Of a DNA stretch of 64,000 bases, positions 7,861 to 19,143 are shown piece by piece (the stretch's first letter is position 1; the number at the start of each line of letters is the position of its first letter). The stretch covers positions 1 through 64,000 of the forward strand of contig NZ_BMSV01000001.1 in NCBI RefSeq assembly GCF_014649335.1, written 5' to 3'. Under the pieces are notes generated by a model, which was given only the letters and a program-made list of their open reading frames with translations, was not told the DNA's origin and made no database searches. Source of the stretch: Streptomyces roseolilacinus (GTDB lineage Bacteria > Actinomycetota > Actinomycetes > Streptomycetales > Streptomycetaceae). A program made the position numbers and the translations under genes.

Positions 7861-8055
7861 GATGAACTCTCCCCTCGCACGGCCCGGCACCGCCGTGGCC
7901 TGCACCCCCGCGCGCTGCACTCGCACGCACCGCGTTAGATAATCACACCGCGAGCGGCGCCGAGCACACCGGATTGTCACCGTTCGGTCCCAAGTCGTTC
8001 ACATGACCACCTTCCCCGTCCGGGGTGTGCCGGACGGGGTGTGCGGGGCGCGGGG

Positions 8056-9294
8056 TCAGCGCAGGGCGGAGCCGGCCTTCCACCGCCTCCAGTCCATGTT
8101 CCAGCCGCCCAGCCCGTTGTCGGGAGCGACCTTCCGGTCACGCGAGTTGACCACCTCGACGACGTCGCCGACGAGGGTCCGGTCGAAGAACCAGCCCGCC
8201 GGGGACGTGGCGCTGCCGCCCCTGACGTCGCGCAGCCCGACGCAGCCGTGGCTGACGTTGGCCGCGCCGAACACCGACGGCTCCGCCCAGTAGTTGCCGT
8301 GCAGGAAGGTGCCCGAGTCGGTCAGCCGCATCGCGTGCGGCACGTCCTTGATGTCGTACTCGCCCTTGCCCTGGGCGTCGGTGAAGCCGACCGTGGCGCC
8401 GTTCATCCGGGTCGTCTCGAACAGCTCGGTCACCACCATCCTCCCGTTGTACGTGGTGGTCCTCGACGCCCCGGCGGTGACGGGCAGCGTCGCGAGGAGG
8501 CGGCCCCCGCGGCGCACCTCCATCGTGTGGGCCGCGGCGTCGACGCGGGAGACCTGCGAGCGGCCGACCGTGAACCGCACGGTCCGGCGCTGGACGCCGT
8601 ACACGCCGGGCGCCGCCTCCACGTCCCGCAGCCGCAGGTCGACGGTGACCCGCGTGCCGGGCCGCCAGTACCGCTCGGGGCGCAGGTCGAGCCGGTCGGC
8701 CCCGAACCAGTGGCCGGCGACCTCGACGGGCGGGTCGGCGGTGACCCGGACCGCCCGCTCCACGGCGGCGCGGTCGCGCACGGGGCGGTTGAAGCGGAAG
8801 GAGACGATCATGCCGGTGCCGACCGTGGCGTGGTCCTCCGGCGTGAAGTAGCCGATGAAGCGGTGCGCGGGGACGAGCGTGGTGAACGTGGTGTGCCGGG
8901 CGGAGCGGCGGCCGTGCCCGTCCAGGGCGACGGCGTCGACCGCGTACTTGGCGGCCGGCGCCAGCCGCGTCCCGGCCCCGGGCCGCCAGCGCAGCCCGTC
9001 GGGGGTCACCGCGCCGGGCACCTCCGCCGGTTCCGCGTCCTCGACCCTGCGGACCCGGACGCTCTCCAGCCGCCCGCTCGGCACCCGCACCTCCAGCCGG
9101 CCGTCCGGCGGTACGTCCCGCGCGCCGTCGTGCGGGGTCACCCGGATGGTGTCACCCCCGCGGCCGGCCCCGCCCTCCCCGCCGCCGAAGGCGCCCGCGC
9201 CGCCCGCCGTGCACCCGGCCAGCACGGCCGCCGCTCCCGCCCAGACCGTCGCCGCGGCGACGCCGAGCCCTGCCAGTCTCCGTACGTGTCTCAC
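8056..9294 (-). CDS. Second L,D-transpeptidase lipoprotein (YkuD family)
   Basis: A 412-residue protein from GTG 9294, chosen because the lipoprotein signal begins here (VRHVRRLAGLG, then the lipobox VLAGC, Cys28); only a weak G-rich ribosome site is seen. The domain order matches its neighbour: Ig-like domains, then a YkuD domain with HGNYWAEPSVFG and ANVSHGCVGLRD. The C-terminus GLGGWNMDWRRW also parallels the neighbour. The linker is shorter and the protein is more Arg-rich, so the pair has diverged. It likely makes 3-3 peptidoglycan cross-links under a different condition from its paralogue. 195 bases separate the two genes, so separate promoters are possible. Confidence 0.92.
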   Translation of the reverse strand: MRHVRRLAGLGVAAATVWAGAAAVLAGCTAGGAGAFGGGEGGAGRGGDTIRVTPHDGARDVPPDGRLEVRVPSGRLESVRVRRVEDAEPAEVPGAVTPDGLRWRPGAGTRLAPAAKYAVDAVALDGHGRRSARHTTFTTLVPAHRFIGYFTPEDHATVGTGMIVSFRFNRPVRDRAAVERAVRVTADPPVEVAGHWFGADRLDLRPERYWRPGTRVTVDLRLRDVEAAPGVYGVQRRTVRFTVGRSQVSRVDAAAHTMEVRRGGRLLATLPVTAGASRTTTYNGRMVVTELFETTRMNGATVGFTDAQGKGEYDIKDVPHAMRLTDSGTFLHGNYWAEPSVFGAANVSHGCVGLRDVRGGSATSPAGWFFDRTLVGDVVEVVNSRDRKVAPDNGLGGWNMDWRRWKAGSALR

Positions 9295-9459
9295 GGTCCG
9301 CCCAACGACCGGCCCCCCGGCAGGGAAACGTCTGTACGGGTCGTGTTCGGGGCGGCCCATGTTGGGAGCGGGAGACTCCGGGCAGAACACGGGGAGGACC
9401 GGAGCGGGGCGGTCGGGAACCCCGGCCCGGTCGCCGGACGAGCCTCGGGAGGCCGGCAG

Positions 9460-11770
<2,311 letters not shown>

Positions 11771-11787
<17 letters not shown>

Positions 11788-11847
11788 GCGGCGTCCGGCG
11801 GGTGGACGGGCGAGCGTCCGGCGGGTGAACGGGTCGGCGTTCGGCGG
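11771..11847 (+). repeat. Short tandem repeat spanning the glgX stop codon
   Basis: Three copies of a GGCGGGTGRACGGR-based unit lie at 11771-11796, 11797-11819 and 11820-11842 (26, 23 and 23 bases), with a fragment to 11847. The first copy includes the last codons and stop of glgX, so the 3' end of the gene appears to have been duplicated into the spacer before the ABC genes. Confidence 0.6.
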
Positions 11848-11893
11848 AAAACCGCGTGAGCGAAGTCAGGGGTGAACCCTAGGCTCGGTCCTG

Positions 11894-13726
11894 ATGCCTG
11901 CCTCGACCTCCGCCGCCCCGCGCCCCGTCGCCCCCAAGCGCTCCGCCGTACGCTCCCTGCTGCGGCTGTGGCCCTACCTGCGGCCGGTGCGGGGGCGGTT
12001 CCTCGCGGCGGCGTTCGTGGCGGTCGTGGCGTCCTGCCTGAGCCTGGTCATCCCGCTGGTGCTGAAGTGGATGGTGGACGGCCCGGTCGCCGGGCGCGAC
12101 CCGGACGGCGTGTGGCTGGGGGCGCTCGCGGTGCTGGGGCTCGGCGTGGCCGAGGCGCTGCTGTTCGGCCTGCGGCGCTGGCTGGTGGCGCGGCCGTCGA
12201 CGCGGGTGGAGGCGTCCCTGCGCGCCGACCTGTACCGGCGGCTGCAGCGGCTGCCGGTGGCGTTCCACGACCGGTGGGCGTCGGGTCAGCTGCTGTCGCG
12301 CGGGACGACGGACCTGTCGCTGCTGCGGATGTTCCTGGTCTTCCCCCTGACGTTCCTGTTCGTCAACGGGGTGACGGTCCTCGCCGGCTTCGTGGTGCTG
12401 CTGGCGCAGGACTGGTCGCTGGGGCTGGTGCTGCTGCTGCCGGTGGTGCCGCTGGTGGTGGGCTGCTCGCTGTTCGAGACGCGGTACTCGAAGGCGGCGC
12501 GGCGGGCGCAGGACCAGGTGGGCGACCTGACGACGCTGGTCGAGGAGAGCGTGCTCGGCATCCGCGTCGTGAAGGGCTTCGGCCGCCACCGCAGCCAGGC
12601 GCGCGCGTTCCGGGTGCTGGCGGAGCGGCTGCGCGGGACGGAGCTGCGCAAGGCCCGGCTGCTGGCGGCGATCTGGGCGTTCATCACGACCGTCCCGGAG
12701 CTGGCGATCGGCGCCGCGCTGGTGCTGGGCACGGTGCAGGTGGCGGACGGGGAGCTGTCGGCGGGGACGCTGGTGGCGTTCCTGTCGACGGCGCTGGCGC
12801 TGCGGTGGCCGGTGGAGTCCATCGGCTTCCTGCTGGCGATGAGCCAGGAGGCGGCGACGGCGACGGAGCGGTACTTCGAGGTGATGGACCAGGCGGAGGA
12901 GACCGCGGACCGGGCGCCGGGTGCGGTGGCGACGGCCGCGGACCGGGCGCCGGGGCGGGACGCGCCGGGCGGGGACGTGCCGGGCGGGGTGGTGTTCGAG
13001 GGCGTGACCTTCCGCTACCCGGACGCGCCGGAGGACTCCCCGCCGGTGCTGCGCGGGGTGGACCTGCGGATCCGGCCGGGCGAGACCCTGGCGCTGGTGG
13101 GCGCGACCGGGTCCGGGAAGACGACGCTGACGGCCCTGGTGCCGCGGCTGTACGAGCTGACGTCGGGCCGCGTCCTGCTCGACGGCGAGGACATCGCGGA
13201 GATGCCGAGGGAACGGCTGCGGTCACTGGTGGCGGTGGCGTTCGAGGAGCCGACGCTCTTCTCGGCGAGCGTCCGGGACAACGTGCTGATGGGCGCCGGC
13301 CCGGAGGCGGGCGACGCGGAGCTGCGGCGGGCGCTGGACGTGGCGCAGGCCGGTTTCGTGGCGGACCTGCCGCGGGGCGCGCGGACCGAGGTGGGCGAGC
13401 AGGGCCTGAGCCTGTCCGGCGGGCAGCGTCAGCGGCTGGCGCTGGCGCGCGCGGTCGTCGGCACGCCCCGGTTCCTCGTCCTGGACGACCCGCTGTCCGC
13501 GCTGGACGTGCACACCGAGGCGCTGGTGGAGGCCGCCCTGCGGGAGGTGCTGCGGGACACGACGGCGCTCGTGGTGGCGCACCGCCCGTCGACGGTGCTG
13601 CTGGCCGACCGGGTGGCGCTGCTGTCGGAGGGCCGGATCGCGGCGGTCGGGACGCACCAGGAGCTGCTGCGGACCAGCGCCGAGTACGCGTGGCTGATGT
13701 CGGGGACGGGAGACGGGAAGCGATGA
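11894..13726 (+). CDS. ABC exporter half-transporter, subunit A (degenerate ATP site)
   Basis: A 610-residue protein from ATG 11894. Six membrane segments precede an ATPase domain with Walker A GATGSGKTT, signature LSGGQRQRLALARA, Walker B FLVLDDPLSALD and H-loop VAHRPST. The catalytic glutamate after Walker B is replaced by Asp (LDD), and the Q-loop reads VAFEEP with Glu for Gln. This pattern marks the non-catalytic side of heterodimeric exporters such as BmrCD or TM287/288. Its stop overlaps the start of subunit B by ATGA, so the two are translationally coupled. An efflux role for lipids or drugs is inferred; the substrate is unknown. Confidence 0.9.
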   Translation: MPASTSAAPRPVAPKRSAVRSLLRLWPYLRPVRGRFLAAAFVAVVASCLSLVIPLVLKWMVDGPVAGRDPDGVWLGALAVLGLGVAEALLFGLRRWLVARPSTRVEASLRADLYRRLQRLPVAFHDRWASGQLLSRGTTDLSLLRMFLVFPLTFLFVNGVTVLAGFVVLLAQDWSLGLVLLLPVVPLVVGCSLFETRYSKAARRAQDQVGDLTTLVEESVLGIRVVKGFGRHRSQARAFRVLAERLRGTELRKARLLAAIWAFITTVPELAIGAALVLGTVQVADGELSAGTLVAFLSTALALRWPVESIGFLLAMSQEAATATERYFEVMDQAEETADRAPGAVATAADRAPGRDAPGGDVPGGVVFEGVTFRYPDAPEDSPPVLRGVDLRIRPGETLALVGATGSGKTTLTALVPRLYELTSGRVLLDGEDIAEMPRERLRSLVAVAFEEPTLFSASVRDNVLMGAGPEAGDAELRRALDVAQAGFVADLPRGARTEVGEQGLSLSGGQRQRLALARAVVGTPRFLVLDDPLSALDVHTEALVEAALREVLRDTTALVVAHRPSTVLLADRVALLSEGRIAAVGTHQELLRTSAEYAWLMSGTGDGKR

Positions 13727-15594
13727 CGGCTCAGGACCAGGCGCTGCGCGAGCGCGAGACCTCCGAGGAGGGGCCGGACGGCGCCGCGGGGCCGGACGGG
13801 CGGGACCCGTTCGACCGGGACGCGCTGCCCGCGCCGAAGGGCGCGACGGGGGCGCTGCTGCGGTCGCTGCTCGCGCCCCGGCGGGCGCGGGTGGCGCTGG
13901 CGGCGCTGCTGCTGCTCCTCCAGCAGGCGGCCGTGCAGGCGGGGCCGCTGCTCGTCGCGTACGCCATCGACCGGGCCGTGCCGGCGCTGCGCCAGGGCGA
14001 CCACGGACCGGTGGTCGCCGTGGCCGTGGGGTACGGGCTGTGCGCGCTGGGCGCCGGGCTGTTCCAGTACGGCTTCGTCGAGGCGTCGGCGCGGGTCAAC
14101 CAGGACGTGCTGCTCGACCTGCGGGGCCGGATCTTCCGGCACGCCCAGGCGCTGAGCGTGGACTTCCACGAGCGGTACACGTCGGGGCGGCTCATCTCGC
14201 GGTCGACCACCGACGTGGAGTCGCTGCGGGAACTGCTGAGCGAGGGGCTCCAGGAACTGGTCAACGTGGTGCTGTCGTTCGCCAGCATCTCGCTGATCCT
14301 GCTGTGGCTGGACTGGGGCGTCGGCGCGGTCGCGGTGGCGTCGTTCGTACCGCTGTACCTGCTGGTGCGGAGGTACCGGCGGCGGGCCTCGGCCGCGTTC
14401 AGCGCGCGGTCCACGGCGATCGCGGCGGTCATCGTGAAGTTCGCGGAGACGATGAACGGCATCCGGCCGGTGCGGGCGTTCCGCCGGGAGCGGTCCAACG
14501 ACGAGGCGTTCGGCGCCCTCAACCGGCACCACGAGCGGCGCAACGGCGACGCGATCCTGGAGATGGCCCGCTACGTGGTCGGGTCCCGGCTGGTGGCGAA
14601 CACCGCCGTGGCGGGCATGGTGCTGTGGGGCGCCTACCGGGTGGCGGAGGGCACGCTGGCGCTCGGCGTGCTGGCGGCGGCCGTGTTGTACATGCGGCGG
14701 CTGTACGACCCGATCGACCGGCTGGGGATGTTCCTCAACGCCTACGAGTCGGCCGCCGCGTCCCTGGAGAAGATCGCCGGCCTGCTGGCGCAGCGGCCGA
14801 CGGTCCCGGAGCCCGCCGTGTCGCGGGAACTGCCGCGGCGGCCGGCCCGGGCGCCGGGCCGGGAGGTCGTCTTCGAGGGCGTCCGCTTCGCGTACCGGAC
14901 GGGCGGCGAGGTGCTGCCGCGCTTCGACCTGGCGATCCCGGCCGGGCAGACGGTGGCGGTGGTCGGTTCGACGGGCGCGGGCAAGTCGACGCTGGCGAAG
15001 CTGCTGGCGCGCTTCTACGACCCGTCCGAGGGCCGGGTCCTCCTCGACGGCGTCGACCTGCGGGACCTGTCCGCCTCCGAGCTGCGGCGCGGGGTGGTGA
15101 TGGTGACGCAGGAGGCGTTCCTGTTCTCCGGGACGGTCGCGGAGAACATCGCGGTGGGCCGCCCGGACGCGACGCGCGAGGAGATCGAGCACGCCGCGAA
15201 GGCGATCGGTGCCCACGACTTCATCGCGGCGCTGCCGGACGGGTACGACACGGACGTGCGCAAGCGCGGCGGGCGCATCTCGGCGGGCCAGCGGCAGTTG
15301 GTGGCCTTCGCCCGCGCGCTGCTCGCCGACCCCGGGGTGCTGATCCTGGACGAGGCGACCAGTTCGCTGGACGTCCCCGGGGAGCGGGCGGTGCAGCGGG
15401 CGATGGACACGGTGCTGCACGGCCGTACGGCGGTGGTGATCGCGCACCGGCTGTCCACGGTGGAGATCGCCGACCGGGTGCTGGTGATGGAGCGCGGCCG
15501 GATCGTGGAGGACGGGCCGCCCGAGCGGCTGATCGCCGGGGAGGGCCGCTTCGCCGGTCTGCACCGGGCGTGGCGGGAGAGCCTGGTGGGCTGA
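13723..15594 (+). CDS. ABC exporter half-transporter, subunit B (catalytic Walker B)
   Basis: A 623-residue protein whose ATG 13723 overlaps the stop of subunit A. A cytoplasmic tail of about 45 residues, six membrane segments and an ATPase domain are visible: Walker A GSTGAGKST, Q-loop MVTQEAFLFSG, signature ISAGQRQLVAFARA and Walker B VLILDEATSSLD with the normal catalytic Glu. The signature is ISAGQ instead of LSGGQ, so the composite site it forms with subunit A's Walker A is altered. Together the subunits should form one strong and one weak ATP site. Confidence 0.9.
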   Translation: MTAQDQALRERETSEEGPDGAAGPDGRDPFDRDALPAPKGATGALLRSLLAPRRARVALAALLLLLQQAAVQAGPLLVAYAIDRAVPALRQGDHGPVVAVAVGYGLCALGAGLFQYGFVEASARVNQDVLLDLRGRIFRHAQALSVDFHERYTSGRLISRSTTDVESLRELLSEGLQELVNVVLSFASISLILLWLDWGVGAVAVASFVPLYLLVRRYRRRASAAFSARSTAIAAVIVKFAETMNGIRPVRAFRRERSNDEAFGALNRHHERRNGDAILEMARYVVGSRLVANTAVAGMVLWGAYRVAEGTLALGVLAAAVLYMRRLYDPIDRLGMFLNAYESAAASLEKIAGLLAQRPTVPEPAVSRELPRRPARAPGREVVFEGVRFAYRTGGEVLPRFDLAIPAGQTVAVVGSTGAGKSTLAKLLARFYDPSEGRVLLDGVDLRDLSASELRRGVVMVTQEAFLFSGTVAENIAVGRPDATREEIEHAAKAIGAHDFIAALPDGYDTDVRKRGGRISAGQRQLVAFARALLADPGVLILDEATSSLDVPGERAVQRAMDTVLHGRTAVVIAHRLSTVEIADRVLVMERGRIVEDGPPERLIAGEGRFAGLHRAWRESLVG

Positions 15595-15666
15595 CGCCGC
15601 GTGGCCGCGGGGCCCGGCGGACGCGGACGCGCAGGACGCGGCCGCGCCGGCCGGGTGCCGGGGCCC

Positions 15667-16695
15667 TCAGCGTCCGGGCGGCCACCCCGGCCGTGTCCCG
15701 GCGAGCAGGTCGACGCCGATCCGGTCGGTGTCCTGCGGCCTGCCGCCGAGCCGGTGCACCAGGACCCACTCGCCGCCGTCGGTGAACGCCCCGGCGAAGG
15801 CGGAGGCGTCCCGGGTGGCGCCGTTGTGCCACCGGAGGCGGTCCGCCGTCTGCCAGGCGGACGCGGGGTCGCCGAACCGGCGCTCCACGAGCAGCCCGCT
15901 CACCACCGCGGCCATGGCCCGGGGCGTGGCCCACATGCCGCCCGCGGGCAGGATCGCCCCGTCCATGGTCCAGCCGGCCCGCACGCCGCCGAACCGGCCC
16001 CTCGCCCTCAGGGCGCGGTCGGCCGGCGGGGAGGCGGTCACCTCGTCGGCGACGCCCAGCGGCTCCAGGACGTGGGCGCGCAGCAGTTCCTCGTACGGCT
16101 GCCGGGTGGCGGCGGCGAGGGCGGCGCCCAGCACGGCGTACCCGAAGTTCGAGTACTCCGTGTGCCGGCCCGGGGGGTGCTCCACGAGCCGGTCCAGCCG
16201 GGTGAGCATCCCCCCGAGCGCCTCCGCGGTGAACGGCGCGTACGGGTCGCGGGCGGGTCCCCGGAGGCCCGGGGGCAGCCGGGGCAGGCCCGAGGTGTGC
16301 TCCATCAGGTGCCGCAGGGTGATGCCGGAGCCGGGCGGGGCCGGCAGCCACCGCTCCACCGGGTCGTCGGGGTCCAGCAGTCCCGCCGCGGCCGCGCGGA
16401 CCAGGGCGGTGCCGGTGAGCACCTTCGTGAGCGACCCGATCTCGACGAACAGCGCAGGGTCGTGGCCGTGTTCCACGTGGGGCTCCCGCCCCGGGCGGAG
16501 CACGCACAGCGGCACGGCGCGCCGGAACCGCTCGCGGAGGGCCGTCCGGCGGCCCGCCCCGGCGGCCTTCGCCGCGGAGGCGGAGGCCGGCGGGGCGCCG
16601 GTGGAGACGCCGGCGGGGGCGTCGGAGCCGCCCTCGGCCGTCGCCGCGCCGGGCGTCGGCCGCTGCTCGTGTGGGGGTGTGGTCGGTCTGCTCAC
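15667..16695 (-). CDS. Serine hydrolase of the beta-lactamase / class C family
   Basis: A 342-residue protein from GTG 16695. The catalytic motif SLTK (Ser88, Lys91), the YSN motif (Tyr181) and a third motif HNG (in RWHNGATRD) fit the beta-lactamase/DD-peptidase-like family; HNG replaces the KTG or HSG seen in many members. The first about 60 residues are low-complexity Ala/Pro/Gly and lack a signal peptide, so a cytoplasmic esterase or peptidase role is as likely as a cell-wall one. GAAGGGC precedes the start. No neighbour suggests a substrate. Confidence 0.8.
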   Translation of the reverse strand: MSRPTTPPHEQRPTPGAATAEGGSDAPAGVSTGAPPASASAAKAAGAGRRTALRERFRRAVPLCVLRPGREPHVEHGHDPALFVEIGSLTKVLTGTALVRAAAAGLLDPDDPVERWLPAPPGSGITLRHLMEHTSGLPRLPPGLRGPARDPYAPFTAEALGGMLTRLDRLVEHPPGRHTEYSNFGYAVLGAALAAATRQPYEELLRAHVLEPLGVADEVTASPPADRALRARGRFGGVRAGWTMDGAILPAGGMWATPRAMAAVVSGLLVERRFGDPASAWQTADRLRWHNGATRDASAFAGAFTDGGEWVLVHRLGGRPQDTDRIGVDLLAGTRPGWPPGR

Positions 16696-16940
16696 TGCTG
16701 CCCTTCGTGGTGGAGGCCGTCTTCCCGACGGCGTGTGCGGGGCCCCGCGTCGCGCGCCGCCCCGGCGGCGCGCGTCAACGGACTCGTGGACGGCCCCGAT
16801 GCGACCGGTGACGTGCGCGTCGGACGCGTCCGGTCCCCCGGCCGGCGCCCGTGGTTCCGGGACCCTCCCGCCACCCGTACGCCGGTCCGTCCGCCGCGCC
16901 CGGTCCGGCTCCGGGGGCCCGGTGGGGGCGGTGGTGGGGT

Positions 16941-17915
16941 TCACGGCCGTGGTGCCTCCCGCGGGCGCGGGGCGCCGGCGGCACAGGACGGCGAGGCGGG
17001 TGGGGGCGGGGGGCCTTCGCCCGGGACGCGGCGGCACGCCTCGGCGTAGCCGGCGATCAGCGGGTGGTGCCGGTCCTCGGTGCGCCAGGCGAGCGCGTAC
17101 CGGGTGGGGGCCAGATCGCGCACCGGGCGGGTGACGACCCCGCCGAGGGTGATCAGGGGGGCGTTGCCGACGGCGACCAGGACCACGCCCAGGCCGGCGA
17201 CGAGCGCCTCGTACGTCTCCTCGGTACCGGCGACCTCGGCGCCGACGCGCGGCGGGCGGCCCGCGCGGGCGTCGACGGCCAGCCAGTGGTCGCGCAGCGG
17301 CCCGGCGCTCGCGGGCAGGGCGAGGAACGGCTCGTCGGCCAGGTCGGCGAAGTCCAGCGCGTCGCGCGCCGCGAGGGGATGCGTCTCCGGGAGAGCGACG
17401 AGGCGCGGCTCCTCGGCGACCACGGTCCACCCGTAGCGCTCCGGGAGGGGCAGCGGCAGCCAGACGAACGCCACGTCGCTGGTGCCGTCGGCGAGCCCGG
17501 CCGTCGGGTCGTCCCAGCTGTACTGGCGCAGCCGCAGGGACGCCTCGGGGTGGGCCGCGGTGAACCGGGAGCGGACGGCGGGCAGCAGGCCGCCGCGCCC
17601 GGGGCTGGTGCTCATCCCGACGCGGAGCGTGCCCCGCCGGGCCGCCTCCGCCCGCCGCAGGGCCTCCTCGGCGTCGTCCCAGGCGGCCAGGGCGCGCCGG
17701 GCGTGCGGCAGCAGCGCCTCGCCCGCGGAGGTGAGGGCCACGCCCCGCCGGTCCCGCAGGAACAGCGGTGTCCCCACCTGCCGCTCCAGGGACCTGATCT
17801 GCTTGCTCAGGGCCGGCTGGGACACGTAGAGCCGTTCCGCGGCACGCGTGAAGTGCAGTTCGTCGGCCACCGTGACGAAGTACCTGAGGTCCCGCCCGTG
17901 CACGTCCATGCCCAT
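16941..17915 (-). CDS. LysR-family transcriptional regulator
   Basis: A 324-residue protein from ATG 17915, or ATG 17909 two codons in. The N-terminal winged helix (RDLRYFVTVADELHFTRAA, VSQPALSKQIRSLE) and an effector-binding domain of the PBP2 fold (GTLRVGMSTSPG to VVLVAVGNAP) are clear. The end is an unusual Pro-rich tail (PGEGPPPPPASPS). It is transcribed away from the SDR gene at 17999 across 83 bases, the usual layout of a LysR regulator and its target. The ribosome site is weak. Confidence 0.9.
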   Translation of the reverse strand: MGMDVHGRDLRYFVTVADELHFTRAAERLYVSQPALSKQIRSLERQVGTPLFLRDRRGVALTSAGEALLPHARRALAAWDDAEEALRRAEAARRGTLRVGMSTSPGRGGLLPAVRSRFTAAHPEASLRLRQYSWDDPTAGLADGTSDVAFVWLPLPLPERYGWTVVAEEPRLVALPETHPLAARDALDFADLADEPFLALPASAGPLRDHWLAVDARAGRPPRVGAEVAGTEETYEALVAGLGVVLVAVGNAPLITLGGVVTRPVRDLAPTRYALAWRTEDRHHPLIAGYAEACRRVPGEGPPPPPASPSCAAGAPRPREAPRP

Positions 17916-17998
17916 CGGCTATCACGACGGATCTTGGACGGGCAACTCGCCCCGCGCGCAGGCTGGTTGCGTCGGACGAGGACACGGGAGGGGCGAGC

Positions 17999-18838
17999 GT
18001 GCACAAGGTATGGCTGATCACGGGGGCCACCAGCGGGTTCGGGCGGGCGATCGCCGAGGCGGCGGTGGCCGACGGGGACGTGGTGGTGGGTGCGGCCCGG
18101 CGGCCGGAGGCGCTGGACGACCTGGTCGCGGCGCACCCGGACCAGGTGGACGCGGTGCGGCTGGACGTGGCGGACACGGCCGCCGTCGAGGCCGTCGTCG
18201 CCGACGTGGTGGCCCGGCACGGGCGGGTCGACGTGCTGGTCAACAACGCGGGGCGGACCCACGTCGGGGCGTTCGAGGAGACGACGGACGCCGAGCTGCG
18301 GGACCTGTTCGACCTGCACGTGTTCGGGCCGGCGGCGCTGGTGCGGGCGGTGCTGCCGCACATGCGGGAGCGCCGGTCGGGGGCCGTGGTGCAGATGAGC
18401 AGCATGGGCGGGCAGATGTCGTTCGCCGGGTTCTCGGCGTACAGCGGCACCAAGTTCGCGCTGGAGGGGATGTCGGAGGCGCTGGCGGAGGAGGTGCGCG
18501 CGTTCGGCGTGAAGGTGCTGGTCGTGGAGCCGGGGGCGTTCCGGACGTCGCTGTTCGACCGGGCGGGCGCGAGTGCGGAGTCGGAGGCGTACGCCGCGTC
18601 GGTCGGGGTCACCCGGCGCATGATCGCCGAGGGGGCGGGCCGGCAGCCGGGCGACCCGGCGAAGGCCGCGGCGCTGGTCCTGGCCGCACTGGAGGCGGAG
18701 GAGACGCCGCTGCGGCTGCCGCTCGGCGACGACGGCGTGACGGCGGTGCTCGGCCATCTCGACCAGGTGCGGTCCGAGGTCACGGCCTGGGAGGAGCGCA
18801 CCCGGGCGACCGCCTTCGACGACGAGCCGGTCGGCTGA
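17999..18838 (+). CDS. Short-chain dehydrogenase/reductase (classical SDR)
   Basis: A 279-residue protein from GTG 17999, just after GGAGGGG. The cofactor motif TGATSGFG, the NNAG motif, the catalytic Ser of QMSSMGG and the YSGTK pair are all present. The residue after strand 2 is Arg-rich (AARRPE), which suggests NADP. The C-terminus (VRSEVTAWEERTRAT) matches the oxidoreductase subgroup common in Streptomyces. Substrate is unknown. It is probably controlled by the divergent LysR regulator. A terminator follows at 18857. Confidence 0.92.
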   Translation: MHKVWLITGATSGFGRAIAEAAVADGDVVVGAARRPEALDDLVAAHPDQVDAVRLDVADTAAVEAVVADVVARHGRVDVLVNNAGRTHVGAFEETTDAELRDLFDLHVFGPAALVRAVLPHMRERRSGAVVQMSSMGGQMSFAGFSAYSGTKFALEGMSEALAEEVRAFGVKVLVVEPGAFRTSLFDRAGASAESEAYAASVGVTRRMIAEGAGRQPGDPAKAAALVLAALEAEETPLRLPLGDDGVTAVLGHLDQVRSEVTAWEERTRATAFDDEPVG

Positions 18839-18856
18839 GGCCGGGCCGCCTGGGAC

Positions 18857-18881
18857 GCGGCGGGGGCCGAGCCCCCGCCGC
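18857..18881 (+). terminator. Hairpin terminator after the SDR gene
   Basis: GCGGCGGGGGC (18857-18867) and GCCCCCGCCGC (18871-18881) form an 11-bp perfect stem with a 3-base loop, 18 bases past the stop codon. Confidence 0.8.
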
Positions 18882-18956
18882 TTCCGCGCGCCCGGCCCCG
18901 CTCCGGGCGCGCGCCGGCGGGCCGGACGGCACACGGCGCCGTAACACCGCCTTGAC

Positions 18957-18971
18957 GTCCGGTTAACGGAC
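18957..18971. promoter_or_regulatory. Dyad in the promoter region of the M4 protease gene
   Basis: GTCCG (18957-18961) and CGGAC (18967-18971) flank GTTAA, overlapping a TTGACG hexamer just upstream. The region 18882-19143 holds no gene. A second TTGACG near 19010 may be the actual -35 of the protease gene; no clear -10 was found. Confidence 0.3.
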
Positions 18972-19143
18972 CCGGTCTTTCGGGCAACGGACGACTTCCG
19001 GCCATTCTTTTGACGCGCTCCTGACATGCATGGCCGCGCGGTGCCACTCTTCCCCCGTTCTCCGCACGTCGCTCCGCCTGCTCTGTTTGCACCGCCCGTG
19101 GGCCCACCCCGCCCCCGGTACCCCCCTCGCAAAGGAGTTCCGC

